Below are positions 7,117-15,026 of a DNA stretch of 17,625 bases, piece after piece. Positions within the stretch are counted from its first letter, which is position 1. The number at the start of each line of letters is the position of its first letter. The notes beneath the pieces are model-generated. The model was not told where the DNA came from, ran no database searches, and was given only the letters and a program-made list of their open reading frames with translations. The stretch comes from Candidatus Cloacimonadota bacterium (GTDB lineage Bacteria; Cloacimonadota; Cloacimonadia; Cloacimonadales; Cloacimonadaceae): NCBI GenBank assembly GCA_023392795.1, contig JAEWNJ010000037.1:1-17625 (forward strand). Reading direction: 5' to 3'. The translations under genes and the position numbers were made by a program.

Positions 7117-9259
7117 CCACGCACATGGCATTGGCATCCAGAACGTAACCCTGTTTGCCCTCTCTGATCTTACCCTCGCTGAAGATAATCTCAGCGGGGG
7201 TTATTTTTAGGGTTTGCTTTCTGGGACTGGTGTTGATCGCGCAGATCACGCTGGCTTCATCATCATAACGGCGGTAAGCAACGAGACCTTCGGGAGCAGC
7301 CAGAAACTCCATATTCCCATCTCTCAGGAGTTTAACCCGTTTCCTCAGAGCGATGCAAAGCTTGTAAAAATCCCTGATTCCCACGGCGTTGTGATCCTTC
7401 TCCCAGATCCAGTTGAAGGGACGGCGGTTATCAGGATCTTTGCCCCCCTCCATGCCAATCTCGTCGCCATAGTAAATGTGTGGGGTGCCAATACTGGTCA
7501 TCTGAAAGAATACCGCTTGCTTGACGCGGGTAGCCTCCCTTTTGGCCAGAGTCATCACGCGCTGCGTATCGTGACTCCCCAAAAGATTCATCATTGCCTT
7601 GGCTGCATGCGGAGGATATGCCCCAAAGCCTGATAGGATAGCGGTTTGGAACTCTGTCCTGGAGATGAGTCGATGAATAAAAAACTCCAGAACGGGGCTA
7701 TTGAAATAGGCATAATTCATCACACTGTCGAAGTACTTACGCGAGACCCAGGATTCGGCATTGTTCCAGATCTCCCCTACTAACCAGGCATCGGGTTTCG
7801 CCGCTTTTATCCGCTGGCGAAACAGCTCCCAAAACCACCATGGCACCTCATCCGGAACGTCCAGACGAAAGCCATCCATACCGATAAAGGAGACCCACCA
7901 TTGGGCACAATCCAGGATGTAATCCACCAGATCACCATTCACCTCGGCATTGGCGATATCGCGGATGTAATTCTCAAAAGGATGCTGGCGTGAGTGATCA
8001 TAGTTCAGATCGGGCATGTCCTTGATGCCCCACCAGCACTGGTAATAATCCTTGGGCTTAAAATCCGGCGGCAAGGGCTTGGGCAATGGCCATTTGAACC
8101 AATCATACCAATGCCAGTATGACGATTGTTCGCCCTTTTCCACACAGTCCCGAAAAGCCCAAAAGGTCTCGCCGCTGTGATTGAACGCCACATCCAGGAT
8201 CACCCTCATGCCACGTCTGTGCAGCTCCCCCACCAGTTCTTTCAAGGCCTTGGCAGAGCCAAAATGAGGGTCCACCCGGCGAAAATCCGCCGCATCGTAT
8301 TTATGTACGGATTTAGCTTCCCACAACGGATTGAAATATATGATGGTTACGCCAAGCTCTTCCAGATAGTCCAGCTTTTGCCTGACGCCTTCGATATCGC
8401 CACCGTAGAAACACCACCAGTCCGGCTTCCCTTCAGGCAGATACTTGCTCTGCTGCAAACCAACGATATCATTCCAATCGTCCACAAAGTGGTAATACTC
8501 CTGATTGGGAGGCAGATACCCGCCAGGCGCTGGAGGGATAATCGCGTCTTCATAATAGTCTTCGTGAAAATCCTGATTGAGTTTGGGATCACCATTATAA
8601 AAGCGATCCATAAAGATCTGATAGATAATGCCTTCAGATACCCAGTCCGGGATCTCAAACAGGGGATAGTGCTCTGGATTGAGAGGAAAAGGCAGGCAGT
8701 GATCGCTTGAGCCATCCGCGCCTAAAAGGATCTGTTGCCCCTGATACCTGACAATGATTCTGATATCAGTAGTCTCAGTGATCTGCGCCTGGATCTGCCA
8801 TACCTGGTTTGTGTCTTTCAAGCCAAATGGTATCAGGGGGTATATCTTGGTATCAAGCTGCAGATGAACACTCTCAGCCAGGTGTTGTGGCCATTTGAAC
8901 AACAGATCAAAGAGATCCTTTTTCACCCGGTGGATGTCCAGATAGCTGATTAGTTCCCTTTTTGCGGCATCACGTACCAAGGTCTCCCAATCCAGCATAA
9001 TCTCGCTTTCTTCCAGTTCCAGGATCGAATTCTCCCCGCCAAAGGGGTCTGCTTCCCGCTTCTGATGAGACGGATCTGGCATCCACAATCCGTCAACGAT
9101 GTACTTGTAACGGTAACGGCCGGGTTTGAGATCGTAGGAGATCAGATATACATCCCCGATATCTTGCAGGGAATGGATCTTCCACTCGGTAAAGTCGCCC
9201 GCTATTCCTACTTCATGATTACCCGCGGTGGGGGGCTGGTAGGAAAAGCGGATCTGCAT
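7100..9259 (-). CDS. GH13 alpha-amylase family enzyme with N-terminal glycogen-binding-like domain
   Basis: This enzyme hydrolyses alpha-1,4 (possibly alpha-1,6) glucan links in maltodextrin, cyclodextrin, pullulan or glycogen. Residues 1-72 form a CBM48/AMPK-type glycogen-binding-like module, with GDFTEW (21-26) and a GRYRYKYIVDG strand (47-57). The (beta/alpha)8 barrel begins near 208 (EGIIYQIFMDRF). The conserved regions are DVAFNH (356-361), GFRLD with nucleophile Asp467, LVGE with acid/base Glu496 and GSHD with Asp564. MPDLN (415-419) resembles the region V signature of the neopullulanase/cyclomaltodextrinase group. At 719 residues it is longer than that group (about 580-600) because of a roughly 130-residue linker segment after the CBM. 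There is no signal peptide, so it acts in the cytosol. The ATG lies 2 bases after the uvrA stop, suggesting co-transcription. The 3' end overlaps the phosphofructokinase gene by 17 bases. Substrate specificity cannot be settled from sequence. Confidence 0.93.
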   Translation of the reverse strand: MQIRFSYQPPTAGNHEVGIAGDFTEWKIHSLQDIGDVYLISYDLKPGRYRYKYIVDGLWMPDPSHQKREADPFGGENSILELEESEIMLDWETLVRDAAKRELISYLDIHRVKKDLFDLLFKWPQHLAESVHLQLDTKIYPLIPFGLKDTNQVWQIQAQITETTDIRIIVRYQGQQILLGADGSSDHCLPFPLNPEHYPLFEIPDWVSEGIIYQIFMDRFYNGDPKLNQDFHEDYYEDAIIPPAPGGYLPPNQEYYHFVDDWNDIVGLQQSKYLPEGKPDWWCFYGGDIEGVRQKLDYLEELGVTIIYFNPLWEAKSVHKYDAADFRRVDPHFGSAKALKELVGELHRRGMRVILDVAFNHSGETFWAFRDCVEKGEQSSYWHWYDWFKWPLPKPLPPDFKPKDYYQCWWGIKDMPDLNYDHSRQHPFENYIRDIANAEVNGDLVDYILDCAQWWVSFIGMDGFRLDVPDEVPWWFWELFRQRIKAAKPDAWLVGEIWNNAESWVSRKYFDSVMNYAYFNSPVLEFFIHRLISRTEFQTAILSGFGAYPPHAAKAMMNLLGSHDTQRVMTLAKREATRVKQAVFFQMTSIGTPHIYYGDEIGMEGGKDPDNRRPFNWIWEKDHNAVGIRDFYKLCIALRKRVKLLRDGNMEFLAAPEGLVAYRRYDDEASVICAINTSPRKQTLKITPAEIIFSEGKIREGKQGYVLDANAMCVVKDWS

Positions 9260-9261
9260 CT

Positions 9262-12168
9262 TCAGCTCGCCTTGGTCTTGGGCTTGCGACCGCGCTTTAC
9301 TTTCACCAATTCCGGCGGAACTTCCTCACAATAGCTGGTCTCCCGCTGATAGTGCTGCTTCAAGAAATGGCCAGTGGAGCTTTCCGGGCATGCGATCAAA
9401 TCTTCCGGGGTACCCTCGATGAGGATTTGACCTCCCCCCTCACCGCCTTCTGGACCCAGATCTATCACCCAATCGGCGGATTTGATCACGTCCAGATTGT
9501 GTTCGATCACCACCACGGTATTTCCCATCGCTACGAGTTTCTTCAGTACTTGAAGGAGCTTATTGATGTCATCAAAGTGCAGCCCCGTAGTGGGCTCATC
9601 CAGGAGGTATAATGTATTGCCGGTAGAGGTCTTGCTCAATTCCCGGGAGAGCTTGATGCGTTGAGCCTCCCCCCCGGAAAGAGTGGTGGAGGATTGTCCC
9701 AGTTTGATGTAGTCCAGACCCACTTCGTGCAAGGTCTGCAGCTTCTGCTTGATCGATGGAATCGCATCAAAGAAATCGAAGGCTTCCTGGATGTCCATGT
9801 CCAGAACTTCGGCGATATTCTTGCCTTTGTAACGCACAGAGAGCGTTTCCTGATTGTAGCGCTTACCCTTGCAGACGTCACAGGTCACGTAGATATCTGC
9901 CATAAAGTGCATCTCAATCTGCTTCACGCCCGCTCCCTCACAAGCTTCACAGCGCCCGCCCTTTACATTGAAGGAAAAGCGTCCCGGCTTGTATCCCTTC
10001 ATCTTGGAGGCCGGAAGCTCCGCAAAGAGATTGCGAATGGGATCAAAGAGCTTGATATAAGTGCAGGGATTGCTGCGCGGAGTGCGTCCAATGGGCTGCT
10101 GATCGATGGTAATGATCTTGTCGATATGCTCTGCCCCGCAGATTTCACGCATCTTGCCCACACGGTGCGAGCTGCGATAAAACTGATTGGTCAGATAGGG
10201 CGCCAGGGTCTGATTGATCAGCGAGCTTTTCCCGCTGCCGGATACTCCCGTAACGCAGACAAATAGCCCGATGGGAATATCCACGTCTATGTTTTTCAAG
10301 TTGTTGTGGCAAGCGCCGAGAATCCTCAGTTTGCGTTCGTCGGCATTGACCCTGCGTTTGGGGATGGGTATACACATCCTTCCTGAAAGGTAGGCTCCGG
10401 TAAGCGAATCGGGATTGTCGATAATCTCTGCTATATTGCCCTTTGCCACGATTTCACCGCCATAAATCCCAGCTCTGGGACCAAAATCAACGATCATATC
10501 GGCACTGCGCATGGTGTCTTCATCGTGTTCCACCACGATCACCGAATTGCCCAAATCCCGCAATTGCAGGAGCATATTCACCAGCTTGGTGTTATCCCGC
10601 TGATGCAGACCAATGGACGGTTCATCCAGGATGTACATTACTCCGACCAGTTGTGAACCGATCTGACTGGCCAGCCTGATACGCTGAGCTTCGCCACCCG
10701 AGAGAGTGGGCGACCGGCGGTCCAGGCTCAAATAGTGCAAACCCACAGCCAGCAGGAAACCCAAACGGGCGCGGATTTCTTTCAGAACCTCCTGCGCGAT
10801 GATCAGTTCATTCCCCTTCAGCTGCAAAGCCGAGAAGAAATCATGAGCCTGCTGCACACTCATCTTGGTGACATCGCCGATATTTTTATCCCCTATTTTT
10901 ACCGACAGGGAGGCAGGTTTCAGCTTTTGTCCATCGCAATCGGGACAGGGTTTATCGCTGATGTACTGCATGTAGTAGCGGCGCATTTCTTCCGAAGTAG
11001 TCTCGTGCATGCGTCGCTGTAATTGCGGGATCACGCCCTCAAACTTCATCATGAACTCACCGCTGCCTCGGGCATTTTGCCAGGCAATCTTGAACTTTCT
11101 ACCCTTGGAGCCATACAGGATCAACTCTTTCACGATATCCGGCAATTGATACCAGGGGGTGCTGAGAGAGAAGTTGTAGGCCTTGGCCAGGTTCATTACC
11201 GTGTTCAAAGTCCAGCTGTCTTTCTTTGCTTCCAATCTACCCCAGGGATCCACGGCGCCTTCCATAATCGTCTTTTCCGGATCTGCGATCACCAGGTCGG
11301 GATCGAATTCCAAACGGTAACCCAGGCCATTGCAGGCAGTACATGCTCCGATAGGGCTATTGAAGGAAAAACTCTGAGGACTCAGCTCGTCAAATCCGAT
11401 GTTACAATGGGCGCAGGAATTTTGTGCAGAGAGAATCTGCTCATCTTTTAGATCGGGATAATCTATCTTTACCACGCCTTCAGTGAGCTTCAGGGCCAAT
11501 TCCAGTGAATCTGCCAAACGGCTCTGGATGCCATCTTTGATCACAAGTCGATCGATCACTACATCGATGTTGTGTTTGCTTTTCTTGTCCAGAACGATGT
11601 CTTCTTCCAGTGCGCGTACCACGCCGTTGATCATCACGCGAACGAAACCTTCATTGCGCAGTTGCTCCAACTCCTCCTTGTGTTCACCCTTGCGGTTTTG
11701 CACCATGGGCGCCAGGAGCTGTATCTTCGTGCCTTCTGGATGCTGCATCAAATGCTCGACCATCTGATCCACAGTTTGCGATCCCACAGGCTCGCCGCAC
11801 TGGTAGCAATGCTGTTTCCCCACGCGGGCAAAGAGCACTCGCAGATAGTCATAGATCTCAGTGACCGTACCTACTGTGGAACGGGGATTCTTGGAAGCGG
11901 ATTTTTGCTCGATGGATATGGCGGGAGATAACCCTTCGATGTAGTCCACCTTGGGCTTTTCCATCTGTCCCAAAAACATTCGGGCATAAGCTGAAAGGGA
12001 TTCCACATAGCGGCGCTGCCCCTCCGCGTAAAGTGTATCAAAAGCCAGAGAACTTTTCCCACTGCCGGAAACGCCGGTAAAGACCACCAGTTTGTCGCGG
12101 GGAATCTCCAGATCAATGTTCTTCAGGTTGTGCTCATTGGCACCTTTAATGATGATTTTTGTCTTCAA
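9262..12168 (-). CDS. uvrA: Excinuclease ABC subunit A (UvrA)
   Basis: UvrA is the damage-sensing ABC ATPase of nucleotide excision repair; as a dimer it loads UvrB at lesions. The 968-residue protein has both nucleotide-binding modules: Walker A GVSGSGKSS at 32-40 and 641-649, signatures LSGGEAQR at 489-496 and 830-837, and Walker B LDEP at 514-517 and 856-859. Zinc ligands are seen at Cys252, 255, 276 and 279, and at Cys740, 743, 763 and 766. An extra CYQC at 121-124 lies in the UvrB-binding region. Translation starts at TTG, with GAGGTGAG at 12172-12179 upstream. A TTGACA at 12217-12212 is a perfect -35 hexamer but lacks a good -10. No LexA-like box was recognised. The C-terminus (about 955-968) is a basic tail containing KRGRKPK, which resembles an AT-hook and extends past the usual end of about 940 residues. 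The GH13 gene follows after 2 bases. Confidence 0.98.
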   Translation of the reverse strand: MKTKIIIKGANEHNLKNIDLEIPRDKLVVFTGVSGSGKSSLAFDTLYAEGQRRYVESLSAYARMFLGQMEKPKVDYIEGLSPAISIEQKSASKNPRSTVGTVTEIYDYLRVLFARVGKQHCYQCGEPVGSQTVDQMVEHLMQHPEGTKIQLLAPMVQNRKGEHKEELEQLRNEGFVRVMINGVVRALEEDIVLDKKSKHNIDVVIDRLVIKDGIQSRLADSLELALKLTEGVVKIDYPDLKDEQILSAQNSCAHCNIGFDELSPQSFSFNSPIGACTACNGLGYRLEFDPDLVIADPEKTIMEGAVDPWGRLEAKKDSWTLNTVMNLAKAYNFSLSTPWYQLPDIVKELILYGSKGRKFKIAWQNARGSGEFMMKFEGVIPQLQRRMHETTSEEMRRYYMQYISDKPCPDCDGQKLKPASLSVKIGDKNIGDVTKMSVQQAHDFFSALQLKGNELIIAQEVLKEIRARLGFLLAVGLHYLSLDRRSPTLSGGEAQRIRLASQIGSQLVGVMYILDEPSIGLHQRDNTKLVNMLLQLRDLGNSVIVVEHDEDTMRSADMIVDFGPRAGIYGGEIVAKGNIAEIIDNPDSLTGAYLSGRMCIPIPKRRVNADERKLRILGACHNNLKNIDVDIPIGLFVCVTGVSGSGKSSLINQTLAPYLTNQFYRSSHRVGKMREICGAEHIDKIITIDQQPIGRTPRSNPCTYIKLFDPIRNLFAELPASKMKGYKPGRFSFNVKGGRCEACEGAGVKQIEMHFMADIYVTCDVCKGKRYNQETLSVRYKGKNIAEVLDMDIQEAFDFFDAIPSIKQKLQTLHEVGLDYIKLGQSSTTLSGGEAQRIKLSRELSKTSTGNTLYLLDEPTTGLHFDDINKLLQVLKKLVAMGNTVVVIEHNLDVIKSADWVIDLGPEGGEGGGQILIEGTPEDLIACPESSTGHFLKQHYQRETSYCEEVPPELVKVKRGRKPKTKAS

Positions 12169-12236
12169 TTTCTCACCTCAATCAGGTCTAAGAAATCTGA
12201 AGGCTCATCTGTGTCAACCTCAAAGCTGATCAATTT

Positions 12237-12478
12237 TCAAAGGCAGATTGCTTTTACCATATAAAACCTGGAAGGCGCATATAATGCAGCCCGTTGATGA
12301 ACAAAGCTGTGTAAGGTTACCACTGCCAGAGGCCAAAGGTTAGCCCGCTGGGGTATTGGGAAAAATACACTACGTAGCGGTCGGGATTGGCCGCTCCGCC
12401 CAGGATGTTCGTGGTTACGGGAACCCAACTGATCACCACATCCGCCCCGGCAATATTGACTTGCACGTTGTTCACATA
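12237..12478 (-). pseudogene. Decayed C-terminal FN3-like domain of an exported protein
   Basis: Read on the minus strand from 12478, one frame gives VNNVQVNIAGADVVISW, then ANPDRYVVYFSQYPSG, and stops at TAA after FGLWQW. A second frame continues the same domain as LAVVTLHSFVHQRAALY and SRFYMVKAICL, ending at TGA at 12237. Joined by a single frameshift near 12320-12335, the two read as one FN3-like beta sandwich. I recall this kind of final domain, ending FYRV/MVKA, from exported proteins of Cloacimonadota and relatives. Upstream of 12478 the homology stops, with TAG at 12484-12482, exactly where the transposase remnant begins. The piece lies 68 bases upstream of uvrA and is presumably not expressed as a functional product. 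The FN3 assignment comes from pattern recognition only. Confidence 0.6.
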
Positions 12479-12672
12479 TTTCTACTCCCATACAGCCCCG
12501 AATTGAATCCCGCAGAACATCTATGGTCAGCCATAAGAGAGACCTCCAGTTTAGGAATAAAAGCTTCGGTTAGCTTGATGAAGTCCAGGACGCCCTCGTG
12601 GATAGCTTCCAATATCTGGAAGAGATGGTCTCGAAACTGACCTATTTCAAATGGATGAATCTGGAAACATGA
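12473..12672 (+). mobile_element. IS630-family transposase, C-terminal remnant
   Basis: The plus strand encodes HIFLLPYSPELNPAEHLW from 12473, then SAIRE. LPPYSPELNPxEHLW is the hallmark around the last catalytic Glu of IS630-family (DDE_3) transposases. The reading shifts near 12538-12541 into a second frame giving RNKSFG, a TAG at 12571-12573, then LDEVQDALVDSFQYLEEMV and LTYFKWMNLET, ending at TGA 12670-12672. This is the usual family C-terminal tail. One frameshift and one nonsense codon, plus loss of the HTH region and of the first two catalytic acids, make it dead. I could not identify terminal inverted repeats. Its 5' edge abuts, or overlaps by a few bases, the FN3-like remnant on the other strand, which marks the recombination or insertion junction. 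Confidence 0.8.
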
Positions 12673-12691
12673 AAGCGATATGGTAGAAAGT

Positions 12692-12958
12692 CTACCCAAA
12701 TATAGTTACTAGCTTCGACTGCCTGTACAATTGCCTATCCATTCCTAGTTTCCCTCGCTGTTCTAACCATCTTGCCACCCTCCCCCGTCCCACGGAAGAG
12801 GATTCCGGGTAGGTGGCAAGTTGCTGGAAGGTCAGTGAAGCCCGCATGAAGATGGAATACTTAGCGGTGCATATCTCCATTGTTTGACTGAATCCGTCTA
12901 GAATAATCCCACCATCTTCATTATGCTTTGCCTCAATGTCTTTTACAAGTAGGATAGA
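12692..12958 (-). pseudogene. Possible remnant of a small unknown gene
   Basis: This minus-strand frame is open from just after a TAA at 12961-12959 to a TAG at 12694-12692. Its upper part, before the first ATG at 12880, reads like natural protein (KDIEAKHNEDGGIILDGF, then SQTMEICTAKYSIFMRASL). It has no ATG, GTG or TTG before that Met, and no Shine-Dalgarno in front of the ATG. The lower half (ESSSVGRGRVARWLEQRG) is basic and coincides with the palindrome at 12771-12820, so it may be repeat sequence rather than the same gene. I recognise no family. A start-less remnant is more likely than a live 62-residue gene, but chance openness cannot be excluded. Confidence 0.25.
12771..12820. repeat. 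Nested palindromic (hairpin-forming) element
   Basis: CTTGCCACC at 12771-12779 is perfectly complementary to GGTGGCAAG at 12812-12820. Inside the 32-base loop, CGGAA at 12793-12797 pairs with TTCCG at 12803-12807 around GAGGA. The structure has no T tract on either side, so it is not an intrinsic terminator. It could be an extragenic palindromic repeat, an insertion-element end or a structured RNA. Copy number in the genome is unknown. Confidence 0.5.
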
Positions 12959-13044
12959 TTAGTACTGTAGCAGTAACTAAACTTTGGGCTCAGGCTACAA
13001 AGGGTGGGGCATCATGAAGGTAAGAATCGATTTTCCGAATCAGG

Positions 13045-14382
13045 CTATGGTTGGGGATGATCCTTCATCATGGCTTCGAGGGCTTTCATGCCTTTGGGGC
13101 TGCTCATCTTTTTCATCATCTTCTTCATGTCATCAAATTGCCGCATCAGGCGATTCACTTCCATCACCGGACGTCCGCAGCCTTTGGAGATGCGTAAACG
13201 GCGACTGCCATTGAGGATTTCCGGCTTTTCGCGTTCCTGATGGGTCATGGATTGGATGATGGCCTCCACGTGTTTCAGGGCATTATCATCGATCTTCAGA
13301 TCGGCGGGGAGCTTGCTACCCAGGCCTGGGATCATGCGGATCACCGATTCCAGGGGACCCATCTTTTTGATGCTCTGGAGCTGTTTTAGAAAGTCATTTA
13401 GCGTGAATTGGTTCTTCAGCATCTTGCGGGCGAGCTTTTCTTCTTCCTCTGAATCTATGCTGGCCTGTGCTTTTTCGATGAGGGTGAGCACATCGCCCAT
13501 GCCCAGGATGCGGGAAGCCATGCGGTCGGGATAAAAGATCTCCAGATCGGGGATCTTTTCTCCGATACCCACGTAAGCTACGGGGCGTCCGGTGACCGCC
13601 TTGATGGAAAGAGCAGCGCCGCCGCGGGCATCGCCATCCAGTTTGGTGAGGATTACCGCGTCAAACGCAAGCTTTTCATGAAACTCTTTGGCCACGGTGA
13701 CGGCATCCTGACCGGTCATGGAATCTGCTACGAAAAAGATATAGTCTGGCTTTACATGAGCTTTTAGCCGTGCCACTTCATCCATCATCTGGGTATCGAT
13801 GTGCAAGCGGCCAGCCGTGTCGAAGATCAAGAGATTGGTAAAATCCGCGTGAGCTTGTTTGAGCGCGCTATCGGCGATGGTAATCACATCCTTGGTATCT
13901 TCGCTTACCACCGGAATGTCGATCTGTTTACCCAGGACTTTCAATTGCTGGATGGCGGCGGGACGATAGACGTCGCAGGCCACCATCATCGGTTTGATGC
14001 CTTTCTTGCGGTACATTGCCGCCAGTTTGGCGCAGGCAGTGGTCTTACCTGAGCCTTGCAGACCCACCATCATGATCTTCACCAGTTTGTTGTTGTAAAC
14101 TTTCATCTCAAAGCCTTCAGTATCCATCAGGCTGATGAGCTGTTCATGCACGATTTTTACGATCTGCTGCCCGGGGGTGAGGGATTTCATCACTTCGGTG
14201 CCCAGGGAACGTTTCTCTACTTCGGCTATGAAGTTCTTTACGATTTTGAAGTTTACGTCTGCTTCCAGCAGAGCCATGCGGATTTCACGCATGCTGTCCT
14301 TGATATTCTGTTCGGTGAGATAGCCGCTGCCTTTGAGGCCACGGAAGATTTTATCCAAACGGTCGGAAAGGCTATTGAACAT
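13045..14382 (-). CDS. ffh: Signal recognition particle protein Ffh (SRP54)
   Basis: Ffh binds SRP RNA and the signal peptides of nascent chains, and docks with FtsY for co-translational membrane insertion. The 445-residue protein has the N and G domains (1 to about 300) with GLQGSGKTT (107-115), DVYRPAA (137-143), DTAGR (188-192), TKLDGDARGG (246-255) and GIGE (272-275). The Met-rich M domain follows; its RNA-binding helix-turn-helix contains SRRLRISKGCG near 394-404, and methionines cluster through the last 40 residues. Length and order are normal for the family. The ATG overlaps the rpe stop by one base (TGATG), with AAGGGG 4 bases before it. It is last in the DUF721-rpe-ffh run, which is unusual, since ffh often neighbours rpsP. 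No SRP RNA gene was found close by. Confidence 0.98.
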   Translation of the reverse strand: MFNSLSDRLDKIFRGLKGSGYLTEQNIKDSMREIRMALLEADVNFKIVKNFIAEVEKRSLGTEVMKSLTPGQQIVKIVHEQLISLMDTEGFEMKVYNNKLVKIMMVGLQGSGKTTACAKLAAMYRKKGIKPMMVACDVYRPAAIQQLKVLGKQIDIPVVSEDTKDVITIADSALKQAHADFTNLLIFDTAGRLHIDTQMMDEVARLKAHVKPDYIFFVADSMTGQDAVTVAKEFHEKLAFDAVILTKLDGDARGGAALSIKAVTGRPVAYVGIGEKIPDLEIFYPDRMASRILGMGDVLTLIEKAQASIDSEEEEKLARKMLKNQFTLNDFLKQLQSIKKMGPLESVIRMIPGLGSKLPADLKIDDNALKHVEAIIQSMTHQEREKPEILNGSRRLRISKGCGRPVMEVNRLMRQFDDMKKMMKKMSSPKGMKALEAMMKDHPQP

Positions 14383-15026
14383 CAGATCCCCTTCAGAGTG
14401 TTGATTGCGTTTGTGTAGTTTTCGGATGCAAAGATATATGAGGCCGAGACCAGGATTTCTGCTCCGGCATCGCGTAGTGTGGATGCGTTATCGCCCTTTA
14501 CCCCACCATCCACTTCGATCTGAAACTTCAGTCCCTTTTCTGTGCGCAAGGAGCTGAGTTCCCTGATTTTATCGATGGCTGATGTGATGAACTTTTGTGC
14601 TGAATAGCCGGGATTCACGCTCATTACCAGAACGAAATCCAGATCAGCCAACAGGGCGGATATACTGCAGACTGGAGTGCCTGGATTGAGTGCCAGTCCC
14701 GCTTTGATCCCACACGCCTGAATTTGTTGAATCATGCGGTGAGGATGATGCACCGTCTCAGCATGAAATGATATATACTGCACTCCAATGGCGGCCAGAC
14801 CTTCCACATAGGCATCAGGATTGGTAACCATCAAATGGGCGTCCAGAGGCTTGTCGCTGAGGTTTCTGATGCACTGCACCAGGGGGTAACCAAAGCTTAG
14901 GTTTGGCACATAATGCCCATCCATGAGATCCAGGTGGATGATGTCCGTGGCTTCCAGAGCCCGTATTTCATCGCCCAGACGGGAAAAATCCGCGGACAAG
15001 ACCGAGGCGGCAATCAGTGTATTCAT
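14382..15026 (-). CDS. rpe: Ribulose-phosphate 3-epimerase
   Basis: This enzyme interconverts D-ribulose 5-phosphate and D-xylulose 5-phosphate in the cytosolic pentose phosphate pathway. The 214-residue TIM barrel has the family motifs HLDLMDGHYVPNLSFG (31-46; metal-binding His32, catalytic Asp34), DAHLMV (62-67; His64), ALNPGT (112-117), MSVNPGYSAQKF (135-146) and the phosphate and catalytic strand EVDGGV (171-176; Asp173). Its ATG overlaps the DUF721 stop codon as ATGA, and its stop overlaps the ffh start by one base, so the three are almost certainly translationally coupled. The length is slightly below the usual 220-225, without loss of any motif. Confidence 0.97.
   Translation of the reverse strand: MNTLIAASVLSADFSRLGDEIRALEATDIIHLDLMDGHYVPNLSFGYPLVQCIRNLSDKPLDAHLMVTNPDAYVEGLAAIGVQYISFHAETVHHPHRMIQQIQACGIKAGLALNPGTPVCSISALLADLDFVLVMSVNPGYSAQKFITSAIDKIRELSSLRTEKGLKFQIEVDGGVKGDNASTLRDAGAEILVSASYIFASENYTNAINTLKGI

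Larger units (their letters stand above)
12673..13044. other. 372-base stretch without a convincing gene
   Basis: This lies between the transposase remnant and the ffh stop codon. It contains the start-less open frame and the nested palindrome listed separately, plus a small TACTG-TAG-CAGTA inverted repeat at 12963-12975. No SRP RNA, tRNA or T-tract terminator for the ffh operon was recognised. Confidence 0.6.

Noticed and set aside
8126..8710. 194-codon plus-strand open frame opposite the GH13 gene
   Set aside because: Mirror frame of the catalytic barrel; no independent support.
9661..10266. 201-codon plus-strand open frame inside uvrA
   Set aside because: Antisense shadow of the conserved second ATPase half of UvrA; no ribosome-binding site and no recognisable protein features.
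12169..12236. SOS (LexA) operator in front of uvrA
   Set aside because: No CTGT-N8-ACAG or GAAC-N4-GTTC type palindrome was seen; only a TTGACA hexamer without a matching -10.
12356..12472. Upstream extension of the IS630 reading frame toward 12356
   Set aside because: This part reads better as the FN3-like remnant on the minus strand; the plus-strand translation before about 12473 does not resemble a transposase.
12760..13044. SRP RNA gene near ffh
   Set aside because: I looked for the conserved GGTCAGG...GGAAGGAAGCAG core in this gap; only a fragmentary GGAAGGTCAG at 12826-12835 occurs, without the rest of the fold.
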